A DNA stretch of 34,600 nt from Verrucomicrobiota bacterium (GCA_021208135.1 JAJOKB010000079.1:1-34600); one strand, 5' to 3'. Positions 26,707 to 34,373 are shown, counted from the stretch's first letter. Notes: generated by a model from the letters alone, not told the origin. Program-made: numbers and translations.

Positions 26707-26710
26707 GGAC

Positions 26711-27637
26711 TTACTTGACCTGAGCCAAGGTTTCTTTGAGCGCACGGGCTGAGGATTGCAAACCCTGCTTTTCTTTGGGCCAGAGATCGATTTCCATATG
26801 ATCAACGACCCCATTACGACCTACAATGGTCGGCACAGAAAGACTGATATCACGAATACCATAAACCTTGCCGCGCTGATAAGAGGATACCGGCAACAGT
26901 TGGTGTTTATCTAAAACCAGGGCATGCACCACTTCAGCAATGGTAACGCCAACGGCCCATCCAGCTCCACCTTTGCGTCGAATCACTTCAGCACCACTGC
27001 CTTTGGCACGCTCAAAAAGTTTGTTCTGCAATGCCGGATTCATCCCTGCCATTCCCGCCAACGGAAGACCCGCAGCAGTTGCAGACGACCAGACTGGGAT
27101 CATTGAGTCGCCGTGTTCACCGAGAATCAAGGCCTTGACTTCGGTAGGACAAAGTTTCATCTCTGCGGCAATCAAAGAACGGAAACGGGCAGTATCCAAC
27201 ATGGTTCCCAATCCCAAAACTTGATTTTGCGGCACATTCATTTCCTGCACAGTGAGATGTGTGAGTATATCAACAGGATTGGAAACAATGAAGAACTTGG
27301 CGCAATTCAAGTGACCCGCACGCCGGATATCAGCCAAAATAGATCGGAACAACGATACATTTCGGTTGATGAGATCTAGCCTGGATTCGTCAGGTTTACG
27401 ACGCAAACCAGCAGTGATGACGTATATGTTGGTGTCTCGCGCACGCTCATAATCACCAGCATAAATAACCTGACCACCGATACTTGATGACCCGTGCATT
27501 AAGTCCAATGCTTCGCCCTCAGCGAGGTCTTGGTTCGCATCAATGAGTTGAATCTCTGAAACTATCCCTCCGCATTGTAATGCAAAGGCTGCATTGGAAC
27601 CCACCCTGCCACCACCACCGATAATTGTAACTTTCAT
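26711..27637 (-). CDS. Lactate/malate-type 2-hydroxyacid dehydrogenase of the BMC operon
   Basis: A 308-residue NAD-dependent dehydrogenase with the N-terminal dinucleotide fold (KVTIIGGGGRVGSNAAFAL, then acidic Asp33), the catalytic Asp/Arg pair (LDTARFRS) and catalytic His (LGEHGDSMIP). In lactate dehydrogenases the specificity residue 102 is Gln; here the aligned loop AGLRRKPDESR places Arg80 at that site, as in malate dehydrogenases. Active-site loop chemistry therefore predicts oxaloacetate/malate, although loci of this type are usually described as having a lactate dehydrogenase. In the operon it would regenerate NAD+ for the aldehyde dehydrogenase. It lies 23 bases after the aldolase stop. 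Confidence 0.85.
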   Translation of the reverse strand: MKVTIIGGGGRVGSNAAFALQCGGIVSEIQLIDANQDLAEGEALDLMHGSSSIGGQVIYAGDYERARDTNIYVITAGLRRKPDESRLDLINRNVSLFRSILADIRRAGHLNCAKFFIVSNPVDILTHLTVQEMNVPQNQVLGLGTMLDTARFRSLIAAEMKLCPTEVKALILGEHGDSMIPVWSSATAAGLPLAGMAGMNPALQNKLFERAKGSGAEVIRRKGGAGWAVGVTIAEVVHALVLDKHQLLPVSSYQRGKVYGIRDISLSVPTIVGRNGVVDHMEIDLWPKEKQGLQSSARALKETLAQVK

Positions 27638-27660
27638 AGCTTTCCGTAATTCAATTGGGG

Positions 27661-28077
27661 TTAACGCACGGATCCAATCTGCTCCATAATCAGATCTGTT
27701 ATTCTCTGTACCACAGCTTCAGCAGTCTGTTTTTGATCGCACCCACAATCCTCATCTTTTATCTGTACAGGGACAGGAACATTGGTACACACCACTCCTG
27801 GGTGAAATTCGCTGTTGTCACACAATTCGCACTCCTTCCAGTTATCACGCTTGTCAAACATACCTAAACTCTTGCGCAATTCTATTAGTTCACGGGCCTG
27901 ACCTTGGGAAATAGTCTGCAGACCATTTCCAAGTTGGGACGCAATCCACACCGTTTTGCAGTACGATTCGGTATTCTCCATCTTCCAATAGGCATCCTCA
28001 ATGTGATCCCCCCATGTGATGACCCCATGATTTAACATCAGGATTGAGTGATGATTCTTTGCCACTTCACCAACCAC
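27661..28077 (-). CDS. Class II aldolase, C-terminal piece (gene spans 27661-28784)
   Basis: The last third of the fuculose/rhamnulose-phosphate-type aldolase. It includes the second zinc-ligand segment (HSILMLNHGVITWG), the DAYWKMENTESYCK helix and a Cys-rich stretch (KECELCDNSEF) before the end. The final residues EAVVQRITDLIMEQIGSV form an amphipathic helix after a Gln/Lys linker, resembling a microcompartment encapsulation peptide. The frame joins the middle piece as EVFLGQIGLAEYRTPGSPENAQVVGEV if one base is removed from the A run at 28133-28138. Confidence 0.8.
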   Translation of the reverse strand: MVGEVAKNHHSILMLNHGVITWGDHIEDAYWKMENTESYCKTVWIASQLGNGLQTISQGQARELIELRKSLGMFDKRDNWKECELCDNSEFHPGVVCTNVPVPVQIKDEDCGCDQKQTAEAVVQRITDLIMEQIGSVR

Positions 28078-28348
28078 CTGCGCGTTTTCCGGTGAACCAG
28101 GAGTTCGATACTCGGCCAGTCCAATCTGTCCTAAAAAAGACTTCTGCTTCCGGAATCATGCATGTGGGTGGACGAACCCCTGCCACCGCAAACGCGGTAG
28201 CGTGCACAGGGTGCGCGTGACAAGTAGCACGGGCCGCAGGCTGGTTGCGGAATATGGCCAAATGCGTCATACATTCACTGGTTCGCTTGAACTTTCCTGC
28301 CAGCTGTTTGCCATCAAAATCCACCATCGCAATGGTTTCAGGTGTCAT
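28067..28348 (-). CDS. Class II aldolase, middle piece with zinc site
   Basis: This piece carries the metal-binding HPVHATAFAVAG stretch within RATCHAHPVHATAF, the hallmark of class II fuculose-phosphate-type aldolases, and the acidic PEAEVF strand. In front of the nominal start the same frame reads DNLFLTTQTLISKGFMTPE, which continues the N-terminal piece. The last ~20 codons below about 28133 are out-of-frame because of an extra base in the A run. Confidence 0.8.
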   Translation of the reverse strand: MTPETIAMVDFDGKQLAGKFKRTSECMTHLAIFRNQPAARATCHAHPVHATAFAVAGVRPPTCMIPEAEVFFRTDWTGRVSNSWFTGKRAGGW

Positions 28349-28784
28349 AAAACCCTTGGAAATCAGGGTCTGAGTCGTAAGGAATAAATTGTCCCCCCAC
28401 CCGTATCACCATATTTCCACCGTTACCATCGGTAAACTCTCGCTCCCACATGCGTCGGCCCATATCACACATGCGTTGCTTGAGTTGTTCAATCTCAGGA
28501 GAAGTGAAAAAGGCTTGAATCTCTGCAGGAGTCTTAGGATCCCCACCCGGAGCCCATTTATATACGTAATCTGGCAAAATTGGCGCGACAGGCGTACCAG
28601 AAACAGGCGATTTTACACTGCCCTTTTTCTGATCTGCAAACCCTGATCCATTCTGACCTGGCCTCATTTGCAAGCGATCACGAGCCGATGGCGTTAACAA
28701 CGCATCCGCAGGAATGTCGGAAGCACTTCCGCCCTTGGCAAACAACTCAAGGACATCTTTTTCAGTATATAATCGACGGGCCAT
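28338..28784 (-). CDS. Class II aldolase, N-terminal piece
   Basis: Starts ATG 28784 with MARRLYTEKDVLELFAKGG, a short N-terminal domain found on BMC-associated aldolases, then a Pro/Gly-rich linker and the beginning of the aldolase fold (MCDMGRRMWEREFTDGNGGNMVIRVG). The frame derails at the plus-strand C run 28393-28398, where six bases stand for an expected five. The rejoined protein is ~374 residues. It would cleave fuculose-1-phosphate or rhamnulose-1-phosphate into dihydroxyacetone phosphate and lactaldehyde inside the compartment. The start is 21 bases after a BMC-P gene. Confidence 0.8.
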   Translation of the reverse strand: MARRLYTEKDVLELFAKGGSASDIPADALLTPSARDRLQMRPGQNGSGFADQKKGSVKSPVSGTPVAPILPDYVYKWAPGGDPKTPAEIQAFFTSPEIEQLKQRMCDMGRRMWEREFTDGNGGNMVIRVGGQFIPYDSDPDFQGFYDT

Positions 28785-28805
28785 GATAAATTTATTTTTA
28801 GGTCG

Positions 28806-29108
28806 TTAACTGCGGGGAGGTTGGTAATTACAGCGGTCCAAAATCGCAGCGTTGTAGGCATCACATGGAGTATCTTCCACAAACGGAGCTGCAGCTTCAC
28901 CACCATCGGTATAGCCTATCAAGTCGCCCACGGTAGCTCCCAAATTATCGTATACAACAAAAGAACTGCCTAGCGGCAATGGGGTCAGCGGCGCATAATC
29001 AGGTGCATCTTCAGGTCCAGCAGGAACGGCAACCAAAAACCGTGCACCCACAAATGACGCATCCACCTTGCTCATGGTCACACGGCCAATGATTTTCCCC
29101 ATCTTCAT
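28806..29108 (-). CDS. BMC-P (EutN/CcmL) vertex protein 1
   Basis: A 100-residue pentamer-forming shell protein of the EutN/CcmL family. It begins MGKIIGRVTMSKVDASFVGARFLVA, the usual first two strands, and has the GSSFVVYDNLGATVGDLIGYTDGGEAA core with the vertex-forming glycine turn, ending with IDAAILD-like AYNAAILDRC. It overlaps the preceding BMC-P gene by 4 bases (ATGA). Five copies would cap each vertex of the shell. Confidence 0.92.
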   Translation of the reverse strand: MKMGKIIGRVTMSKVDASFVGARFLVAVPAGPEDAPDYAPLTPLPLGSSFVVYDNLGATVGDLIGYTDGGEAAAPFVEDTPCDAYNAAILDRCNYQPPRS

Positions 29109-29389
29109 GCGGCATGCCCCTTCTCTTGGCTTTCAATATCCAAAATCGCTATGCTCATATACCGCAACGGAGTCAGCGGACTGCCTACTCGCTCACGTAT
29201 ACTCTTTCCGTCCGACGTAACCAGCACCCTATCGTGTAATCCAGCGCCAAGACTATCAGCAACCAGAATAGGTTTTCCAATATCAAAACCTTCGACATCC
29301 AATGGTTGACAGATCAATTGTCGCCATCCCCGCAAACTGGGATGGTGAACTGTGGCAATCGCGTTGCCATCTACACGACATAACAACAT
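29105..29389 (-). CDS. BMC-P (EutN/CcmL) vertex protein 2
   Basis: A 94-residue BMC-P. It opens MLLCRVDGNAIATVHHPSLRGW, followed by GKPILVADSLGAGLHDRVLVTSDG and the terminal AILDIES strand. It differs clearly from its two paralogues in the loop after strand 2 (CQPLDVEGFDIG). The gene starts 10 bases after the aldehyde dehydrogenase stop and overlaps the next by 4 bases. Confidence 0.92.
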   Translation of the reverse strand: MLLCRVDGNAIATVHHPSLRGWRQLICQPLDVEGFDIGKPILVADSLGAGLHDRVLVTSDGKSIRERVGSPLTPLRYMSIAILDIESQEKGHAA

Positions 29390-29399
29390 TGGCTGGTAA

Positions 29400-30848
29400 T
29401 CAGATCATGTTAAGGTTATCGACCAGCACACAGCGACGCTTACGCGTGAACGTGGCAGGTGTGGTTATTCCCTCACCAGTAGTAGTGGCTATGGAGAAGC
29501 TTGCATACCCTTCACCCCCACTTCCCAAACCTGCTAAACAAGCACCGTTCTTCACAAAAACTGTCGATTCTAGCGCACGCGCCATCGCAGTCATATGCCG
29601 GACATTCATAGTATGAATCATGGAAGAATGCTTATAGCCATGCTCAGCTATACGGGCTTTTTCTATGCCTTCCCAAACATCCTTTACCCGAATGATCGGC
29701 AACATCGGCATCATCTGCTCCTCAACAACAAATAAATGATCCGCATCGGTCTCCGCATAAAGCATTTGCGTTGATTCAGGCACATGTAAACCAGCATGGC
29801 GCGCCAAAACGTAGGCATCGGCACCAACCAAATCACGATTCACTGCAGGATGAGAGCAACCGCCAGCATCCGCGGTAAAAGTAAAGGCCTGCTCAGTCAA
29901 TCTGGCAAGTTGGGCATCATTCAATTTCTTAGCTCCAGCTCGCTCGAAAGCTTCTAAAAACCTGGCGGTACACCGCATCCACAACAAAAACCTCTTTCTC
30001 ACCAATACATAAGAGATTGTTGTCAAATGCTCCACCGAGAATGATTGAGCGGGCAGCCAAATCCAATCTGCAGTCTCATCCACCACTACCGGTGGGTTTC
30101 CAGGTCCTGCACAAATGGCCCGTTTGCCTGACTTCATCGCCGCTTTAACGATACCAGGACCACCAGTCACACAAATCAGCTTGATCAATTCGTGCTTACA
30201 TATGCCATCAAAAGATTCCAGAGTCGGCGTCTCAATAATGGTCAGTACATTGGATATGCCTACCTCACGCACTATCGCCCGATTAAACTCACGCACAGCC
30301 ATAGCTGCACAACGCGCCCCCTTGGGATGGGCATTAAAGACCACCGTATTTCCAGCCGCAACCATGTTGATCGCATTACAGGCTAGAGTCGGAATGGAGT
30401 GAGTTACAGGTGTTATTGCCCCAATTACACCAAATGGACAGTTTTCTTCCATGGATATGCCGTGATCACCACTCATTCCATAAGGAGACAACCACTCGGT
30501 GCCAGGGACTTTTGGAATTCCCTGTAGCTTGGCAATTTTATGCTCCAGTCGACCAATTCTAGTCTCCTCAAATTCAATTCTGCCCCACTCCTCCGCTTTG
30601 GCAGCGGACATCCTCTTCACCACCTGAACAATCTTCTCGCGGCCAGCAACGCCAATCTTTTGCAGCTTTATATAAGCTTCGTGTGCGGCCACCGCAGCTT
30701 CCGCTGCTGTGGCAAATACACCATCATCAACCACTTTTTTCGTAGGTTTTGGTGTGCTGACTACAGGTACTGCAGTCGAAGAAGTTGAGGTTGTGCCAAT
30801 TTTTGTCAGCACCTCCTGCACGATAGATCGGATCAGGGCTTCATCCAT
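29400..30848 (-). CDS. CoA-acylating aldehyde dehydrogenase (PduP/EutE type) of the BMC, with a scrambled active-site segment
   Basis: A 482-residue enzyme that converts an aldehyde (here probably lactaldehyde) with CoA and NAD+ to acyl-CoA. ATG 30848 gives an N-terminal encapsulation helix ([17 protein letters not shown]) and a Ser/Thr/Pro linker before the catalytic domain. Family landmarks are [59 protein letters not shown] and the C-terminal [16 protein letters not shown]. Between about 30065 and 29961 the nominal frame is nonsense. The neighbouring frame reads [20 protein letters not shown] followed by [15 protein letters not shown], which holds the catalytic Cys. One missing T and one extra G explain this, so the true enzyme is presumably complete. 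Confidence 0.9.
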   Translation of the reverse strand: MDEALIRSIVQEVLTKIGTTSTSSTAVPVVSTPKPTKKVVDDGVFATAAEAAVAAHEAYIKLQKIGVAGREKIVQVVKRMSAAKAEEWGRIEFEETRIGRLEHKIAKLQGIPKVPGTEWLSPYGMSGDHGISMEENCPFGVIGAITPVTHSIPTLACNAINMVAAGNTVVFNAHPKGARCAAMAVREFNRAIVREVGISNVLTIIETPTLESFDGICKHELIKLICVTGGPGIVKAAMKSGKRAICAGPGNPPVVVDETADWIWLPAQSFSVEHLTTISYVLVRKRFLLWMRCTARFLEAFERAGAKKLNDAQLARLTEQAFTFTADAGGCSHPAVNRDLVGADAYVLARHAGLHVPESTQMLYAETDADHLFVVEEQMMPMLPIIRVKDVWEGIEKARIAEHGYKHSSMIHTMNVRHMTAMARALESTVFVKNGACLAGLGSGGEGYASFSIATTTGEGITTPATFTRKRRCVLVDNLNMI

Positions 30849-30873
30849 GATGAGAAAAATAGAAGTTGTATTA

Positions 30874-31140
30874 TCAGGATTGAGTTTGTCGGGCGCTGAA
30901 TACGGTTTTGCCCAAAACTTCCACAGAATCAACGATGCCAATAACCGCAGCATCAATCGGCAATGGTTTCATGCCGTGCGCCATTCGTGCACTGCTTCCC
31001 TGACAGAAAAGCACCACATCATCTTTGCCAGCCCCAAGCCCATCCACTGCAACAATGGTGTTTTGACCAGGACGAAAGCGGACAGGGTCCTTTTCATCGA
31101 CCAATAAAGGTTGCAATACCAGCAGCTTGCGGCCGGTCAT
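30874..31140 (-). CDS. BMC-P (EutN/CcmL) vertex protein 3
   Basis: An 88-residue BMC-P starting MTGRKLLVLQPLLVDEKDP, with NTIVAVDGLGAGKDDVVLFCQGSSARMA as the core and AAVIGIVDSVEV at the end. It is the first of three BMC-P genes in transcription order and precedes the aldehyde dehydrogenase by 25 bases. Three distinct BMC-P genes are typical of PVM-type compartments. Confidence 0.92.
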   Translation of the reverse strand: MTGRKLLVLQPLLVDEKDPVRFRPGQNTIVAVDGLGAGKDDVVLFCQGSSARMAHGMKPLPIDAAVIGIVDSVEVLGKTVFSARQTQS

Positions 31141-31205
31141 GCTGTCATCCTTTTTGGTGCAACAACAGAACCTATGACTTTGGCGAGAAACATGCCGGGC
31201 TCGAT

Positions 31206-31502
31206 TTACTTGGCCTTGGCAGCAGCAGGCGCTTTCGGCAATATAGCAAACACTTCGTTCGCCGGACGCGGAATTACCTGCACACTGATCACCTCGCCAA
31301 CCTCTTTTGCAGCGGCAGCTCCAGCATCCACCGCTGCCTTCACGGCTGCGACATCGCCAGTCACCACCGAGGTGACAAGTGCATTGCCGACCTGCATAAG
31401 CGGGCCAACGAGTTCAACATTGGCCGCCTTGAGCATGGCGTCCGTTCCTTGTACCAGTGCCACAAGGCCCCGGGTTTCCAACATTCCAATTGCTTTGGAC
31501 AT
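31206..31502 (-). CDS. BMC-H hexameric shell protein 1 (pore loop QVGNA)
   Basis: A 98-residue single BMC-domain protein. It opens KAIGMLETRGLVALVQGTDAMLKAA and has the strand-helix pattern TGDVAAVKAAVDAGAAAA and the terminal VISVQVIPRP. The pore-lining segment reads MQVGNALVTS where most BMC-H proteins have a Lys-x-Gly-Ser-Gly type loop. An Ala/Lys-rich tail (LPKAPAAAKAK) extends past the usual end. Located between acetate kinase and the third BMC-P in the operon. Hexamers tile the shell facets and their pores pass substrates. Confidence 0.93.
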   Translation of the reverse strand: MSKAIGMLETRGLVALVQGTDAMLKAANVELVGPLMQVGNALVTSVVTGDVAAVKAAVDAGAAAAKEVGEVISVQVIPRPANEVFAILPKAPAAAKAK

Positions 31503-31532
31503 AATAATCTTTGGTGAGTTTTGAAAAAAATT

Positions 31533-32705
31533 CTATTGTGAAAGAAGGCGATATGTCTCGCGGGCAACAACGGTTTCCTCGTTGGCCGGAATAATGAAGA
31601 TCGAAACACGGGAGTCTGAACTGTGCAGCGCGCATTCCCTTGCGCGCAACTCCCGACTCTCGGGATCGATTTTGATGCCAAACTCTTCGAGCCCAGCGCA
31701 AATTGCATTCCTTAGGTCGCCGCGGTTTTCACCAATGCCTCCGGTAAAAACAATGGCGTCAACCCCACCCATCTGCAGCATGTACGCACCCATCCAATGG
31801 CGCACAGCATGCACAAACACATCCAAGGCGAGTTGAGCCCGGTCGTTGCCTGAGCGGGCAGCTTCAGCAATATCACGCACATCATTGCTCACTCCACTCA
31901 ATCCCAGCAACCCACCCTCTTTGGAAAGTTGCTTGCAGGCCTCTGATACCGATAACCCAAATGCGTTTGCGGCCATTGGCAATGCCATGGAATCAAGGTC
32001 GCCAACGCGATTGTTTTGCGGCAGTCCACTTTGCGGCGATAATCCCATACTGTTGCCGATCGCAACCCCACTAAGTATGCCTGTAACCGAACTGCTGCCA
32101 CCCAAATGACAAGATATGACCCGCAACGGCTTCTCCGGAGAAGCACCAGGTCCACGGGTGTAAAGATTTCGAGCCCGCTCGGCAACATCTTCCCGAGCAA
32201 GCAACTGAGCCGAACGCTCCGCGATGAACTTGTGGCTGGCACCATGAAAACCGTATCGCCGGATTCCCAATTGATACCAAGCTTCAGGCACCGCATATCG
32301 ACGAGTGGCTTCCGGCGTCCATTGATAAAATGAGGTCTCAAACAGGGCTACCAAATGAGCCTTGGTCAATCGCCAAAACTGACGAATCCCTGCCGCATAG
32401 GCCGGATTGTGCGCAGGCGCGATGAAAGCCATACCGTCCAGAGCTTCCAGGACTGTTTCATCCGCACGAACACAACCACTGAGATTCTTACCCAAAACCG
32501 TCTTGAAGCCAACAGCATCAAGCTCATCCACCGACTGCAGATGTCCTTGGCAGATCAAACTTTCCAGCGCATCTTGTATGACTGCGCCAAAATCCTCCAC
32601 ACGCTCGTAACCACCTTTGGCAAGTAGCTGTTCACTAGTGCCTGTCATGGCGAACAGACAATACTTGAAGGATGTCGATCCTAAGTTGGCGACCAAGACC
32701 TTCAT
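31533..32705 (-). CDS. ackA: Acetate kinase-family enzyme (BMC-associated)
   Basis: A 390-residue acyl-phosphate kinase that would convert acetyl-, lactyl- or propionyl-phosphate and ADP to acid and ATP. ATG 32705 is chosen over the TTG just before it. Landmarks are VLVANLGSTSFKYCLF (phosphate 1), RYGFHGASHKF with the catalytic His, ISCHLGGSSSVTG, MGLSPQSGLPQ, and VFTGGIGENRGDLR (adenosine). The segment that reads GHRVVHGG in classical acetate kinases is here GFKTVLGKNLSG. This is a subfamily difference and may alter acyl specificity. It starts 4 bases after a BMC-H stop, which implies tight co-expression. Confidence 0.9.
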   Translation of the reverse strand: MKVLVANLGSTSFKYCLFAMTGTSEQLLAKGGYERVEDFGAVIQDALESLICQGHLQSVDELDAVGFKTVLGKNLSGCVRADETVLEALDGMAFIAPAHNPAYAAGIRQFWRLTKAHLVALFETSFYQWTPEATRRYAVPEAWYQLGIRRYGFHGASHKFIAERSAQLLAREDVAERARNLYTRGPGASPEKPLRVISCHLGGSSSVTGILSGVAIGNSMGLSPQSGLPQNNRVGDLDSMALPMAANAFGLSVSEACKQLSKEGGLLGLSGVSNDVRDIAEAARSGNDRAQLALDVFVHAVRHWMGAYMLQMGGVDAIVFTGGIGENRGDLRNAICAGLEEFGIKIDPESRELRARECALHSSDSRVSIFIIPANEETVVARETYRLLSQ

Positions 32706-32709
32706 CAAC

Positions 32710-32985
32710 TCAAATAGCCTTGTTGAGCTTGCTCAAATCGTCATGTGGACGTGGTATAACTTGCACAGCTACGACTTCACCAATGGTCGAGGCCGATGCC
32801 GCACCCGCATCCACAGCTGCTTTAACCGCCGCTACATCACCGCGGAAAAACGCCGTGACCAATCCACTGCCCACTTTTTCCCATCCGGTCATGCTGACGT
32901 CAGCCGCTTTCAACGCCGCGTCACAGGCGGCAAAAAGGGTGATTAATCCCTTCGCTTCTATCATTCCTAATGCTTGAGATGCCAT
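32710..32985 (-). CDS. BMC-H hexameric shell protein 2 (pore loop KVGSG)
   Basis: A 91-residue BMC-H with the canonical features QALGMIEAKGLITLFAACDAALKAA, WEKVGSGLVTAFFRGDVAAVKAAVDAG and VVAVQVIPRPHDDL. Its pore loop KVGSG is the classical PduA/EutM-like form. The gene stops 4 bases before acetate kinase starts and follows another BMC-H by 24 bases. It is the closest of the three paralogues to standard facet proteins. Confidence 0.94.
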   Translation of the reverse strand: MASQALGMIEAKGLITLFAACDAALKAADVSMTGWEKVGSGLVTAFFRGDVAAVKAAVDAGAASASTIGEVVAVQVIPRPHDDLSKLNKAI

Positions 32986-33009
32986 TGTATTTACTAAGCT
33001 AAATTTTTA

Positions 33010-33279
33010 TTAAACTTGAAAAGATTTCAGTAAGTCCGGGTGTGGACGCGGAATCACGTGCGATCCCGTCAACTCGCCTACTCGTTGCGCTGCCTCAGCA
33101 CCTGCCTCCACAGCCGCTTTAACACTGCCTACATCGCCTTTGACGACAGTAGTGATCAGACCGCCACCGATCTGAATTGTTTTAACCAGCTCTACGCTGG
33201 CCGCTTTGACCATGGCGTCACTTGCCTCGACAGCACCAGTGTAGCCCTTGGTCTCAACCATTCCTAAGGATTCATTCAT
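33010..33279 (-). CDS. BMC-H hexameric shell protein 3 (pore loop QIGGG)
   Basis: An 89-residue [29 protein letters not shown], then [28 protein letters not shown], and the conserved end [14 protein letters not shown]. Its pore loop is QIGGG, different from the other two. It lies 35 bases after pduL. Confidence 0.94.
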   Translation of the reverse strand: MNESLGMVETKGYTGAVEASDAMVKAASVELVKTIQIGGGLITTVVKGDVGSVKAAVEAGAEAAQRVGELTGSHVIPRPHPDLLKSFQV

Positions 33280-33314
33280 AATATTTTTGGATGGGTTTAT
33301 AGTTTCGAAAAAGA

Positions 33315-33989
33315 TTACTTCAACAACTCAACTTCAACATCAGGCCCAAGCCCACAGGCATTGCCTTCGTCTGTGTCAATATGCACCTCGAGCTTAAAAC
33401 TGGGATCCACTCGAGCCAGCATACGATCAAAAGTCATGCCCAAATCGCCCCCTACACGCAGCTTCATCATATCTCCAGCTTTAACTCCGTAATAAGCCGC
33501 ATCTTCAGGACTCAAGTGAGCATGCGGTGCCGCACGGATTACACCTTCTTCCATTTCAAAAAATCCCGCAGGACCCATCAACATACAACCAGGCGTTCCT
33601 TTGATATCTCCTGATGCACGTACCGGCACCTTGAAACCCAGAGCAATGGCGTCGGTAAATGCCAACTCAACCTGATTTAATGTACGACAAGGACCTAATA
33701 TCCTCAAATTACTAATCACTCGACTTCTAGGCCCCACCAGCGTAACCGTCTCTTTGGCAGCAAATTGCCCCTCCTGATATAGCCATTTCATCGGAGTTAG
33801 TTTGTGCCCAACACCAAACAATTGCTCAACCGCCTCCTGCGTTAAGTGACAGTGCCGCGCACTAACATTCACCACCAGCGGATTGGGCGCGGCACCAGGT
33901 AATACGATACCCATCTGCCGATATACCGCTTCTCTTACCATGCGCTCGATTGCGCTTCGGCTAGGGCTTTGAGGGGTTATTACAGCCAT
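33315..33989 (-). CDS. pduL: PduL-type phosphotransacylase
   Basis: A 224-residue phosphate acyltransferase of the PduL family, which exchanges acyl-CoA and phosphate to give acyl-phosphate and recycles CoA inside the compartment. ATG 33989 is chosen since the following [18 protein letters not shown] is a typical PduL encapsulation helix; the longer open frame to 34061 has no family support. Zinc-binding residues are visible in [19 protein letters not shown] and in the second half [14 protein letters not shown]. Other landmarks are [20 protein letters not shown] and the end [10 protein letters not shown]. The two duplicated PduL beta-barrel halves are complete. Confidence 0.93.
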   Translation of the reverse strand: MAVITPQSPSRSAIERMVREAVYRQMGIVLPGAAPNPLVVNVSARHCHLTQEAVEQLFGVGHKLTPMKWLYQEGQFAAKETVTLVGPRSRVISNLRILGPCRTLNQVELAFTDAIALGFKVPVRASGDIKGTPGCMLMGPAGFFEMEEGVIRAAPHAHLSPEDAAYYGVKAGDMMKLRVGGDLGMTFDRMLARVDPSFKLEVHIDTDEGNACGLGPDVEVELLK

Positions 33990-34089
33990 GAAATTGCAAG
34001 TTAGTGAATGAAATATGGAAGAAATTGAGCGAATTCGATCAAAATCACTCAGCACTGTCAAGGAGTTTCAGATTCGAATGCTCTCACTT

Positions 34090-34335
34090 TCATGAACGCA
34101 ATGTTTCGGACAGAAATGTCTCATACTCCGCACGATTCTTCTCCAGCCACTCAAGCCTGGACTGCTCCCAGGATAGTTCACGCCCTTGCTCTCCCTGTGT
34201 CCACTTGTATTTCCGTATTTCCTCTTTAATTAGATAGGTCATACGATAAAAGGGATCGCTAAGCATCATCGGTGGAACCGGAACGTAATCTTCACTCTTA
34301 AGAATTTCTCTCATAATTGAAAATAACATGACCAT
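34090..34335 (-). CDS. Small protein of unknown function at the head of the BMC operon
   Basis: Up to 81 residues; ATG 34335 is the furthest start, with in-frame ATG codons also at 34329 and 34314. The protein is mainly charged and aromatic (VPVPPMMLSDPFYRMTYLIK, EIRKYKWTQGEQGRELSWEQ, EWLEKNRAEYETFLSETL) with two likely helices and no signal, membrane segment or shell-protein pattern. It lies 100 bases before pduL on the same strand, behind a TATAAT box. It may be the first gene of the BMC transcript or an independent small gene. No family is recognised. Confidence 0.6.
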   Translation of the reverse strand: MVMLFSIMREILKSEDYVPVPPMMLSDPFYRMTYLIKEEIRKYKWTQGEQGRELSWEQSRLEWLEKNRAEYETFLSETLRS

Positions 34336-34367
34336 TTAGAAACCAAGCCGCAAGCTCCGAACACTCA

Positions 34368-34373
34368 ATTATA
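34368..34373 (-). promoter_or_regulatory. Candidate -10 box of the BMC operon
   Basis: A perfect TATAAT on the minus strand, 32 bases before the ATG at 34335. The -35 region is poor (no TTGACA at the usual distance), so activation by a regulator would be expected. Inferred from position only. Confidence 0.35.

Noticed and set aside
26707..26814. N-terminal extension of the LpcC-like glycosyltransferase
   Set aside because: It overlaps the end of the dehydrogenase gene and shows no similarity to the enzyme family, whose homology begins at 26706.
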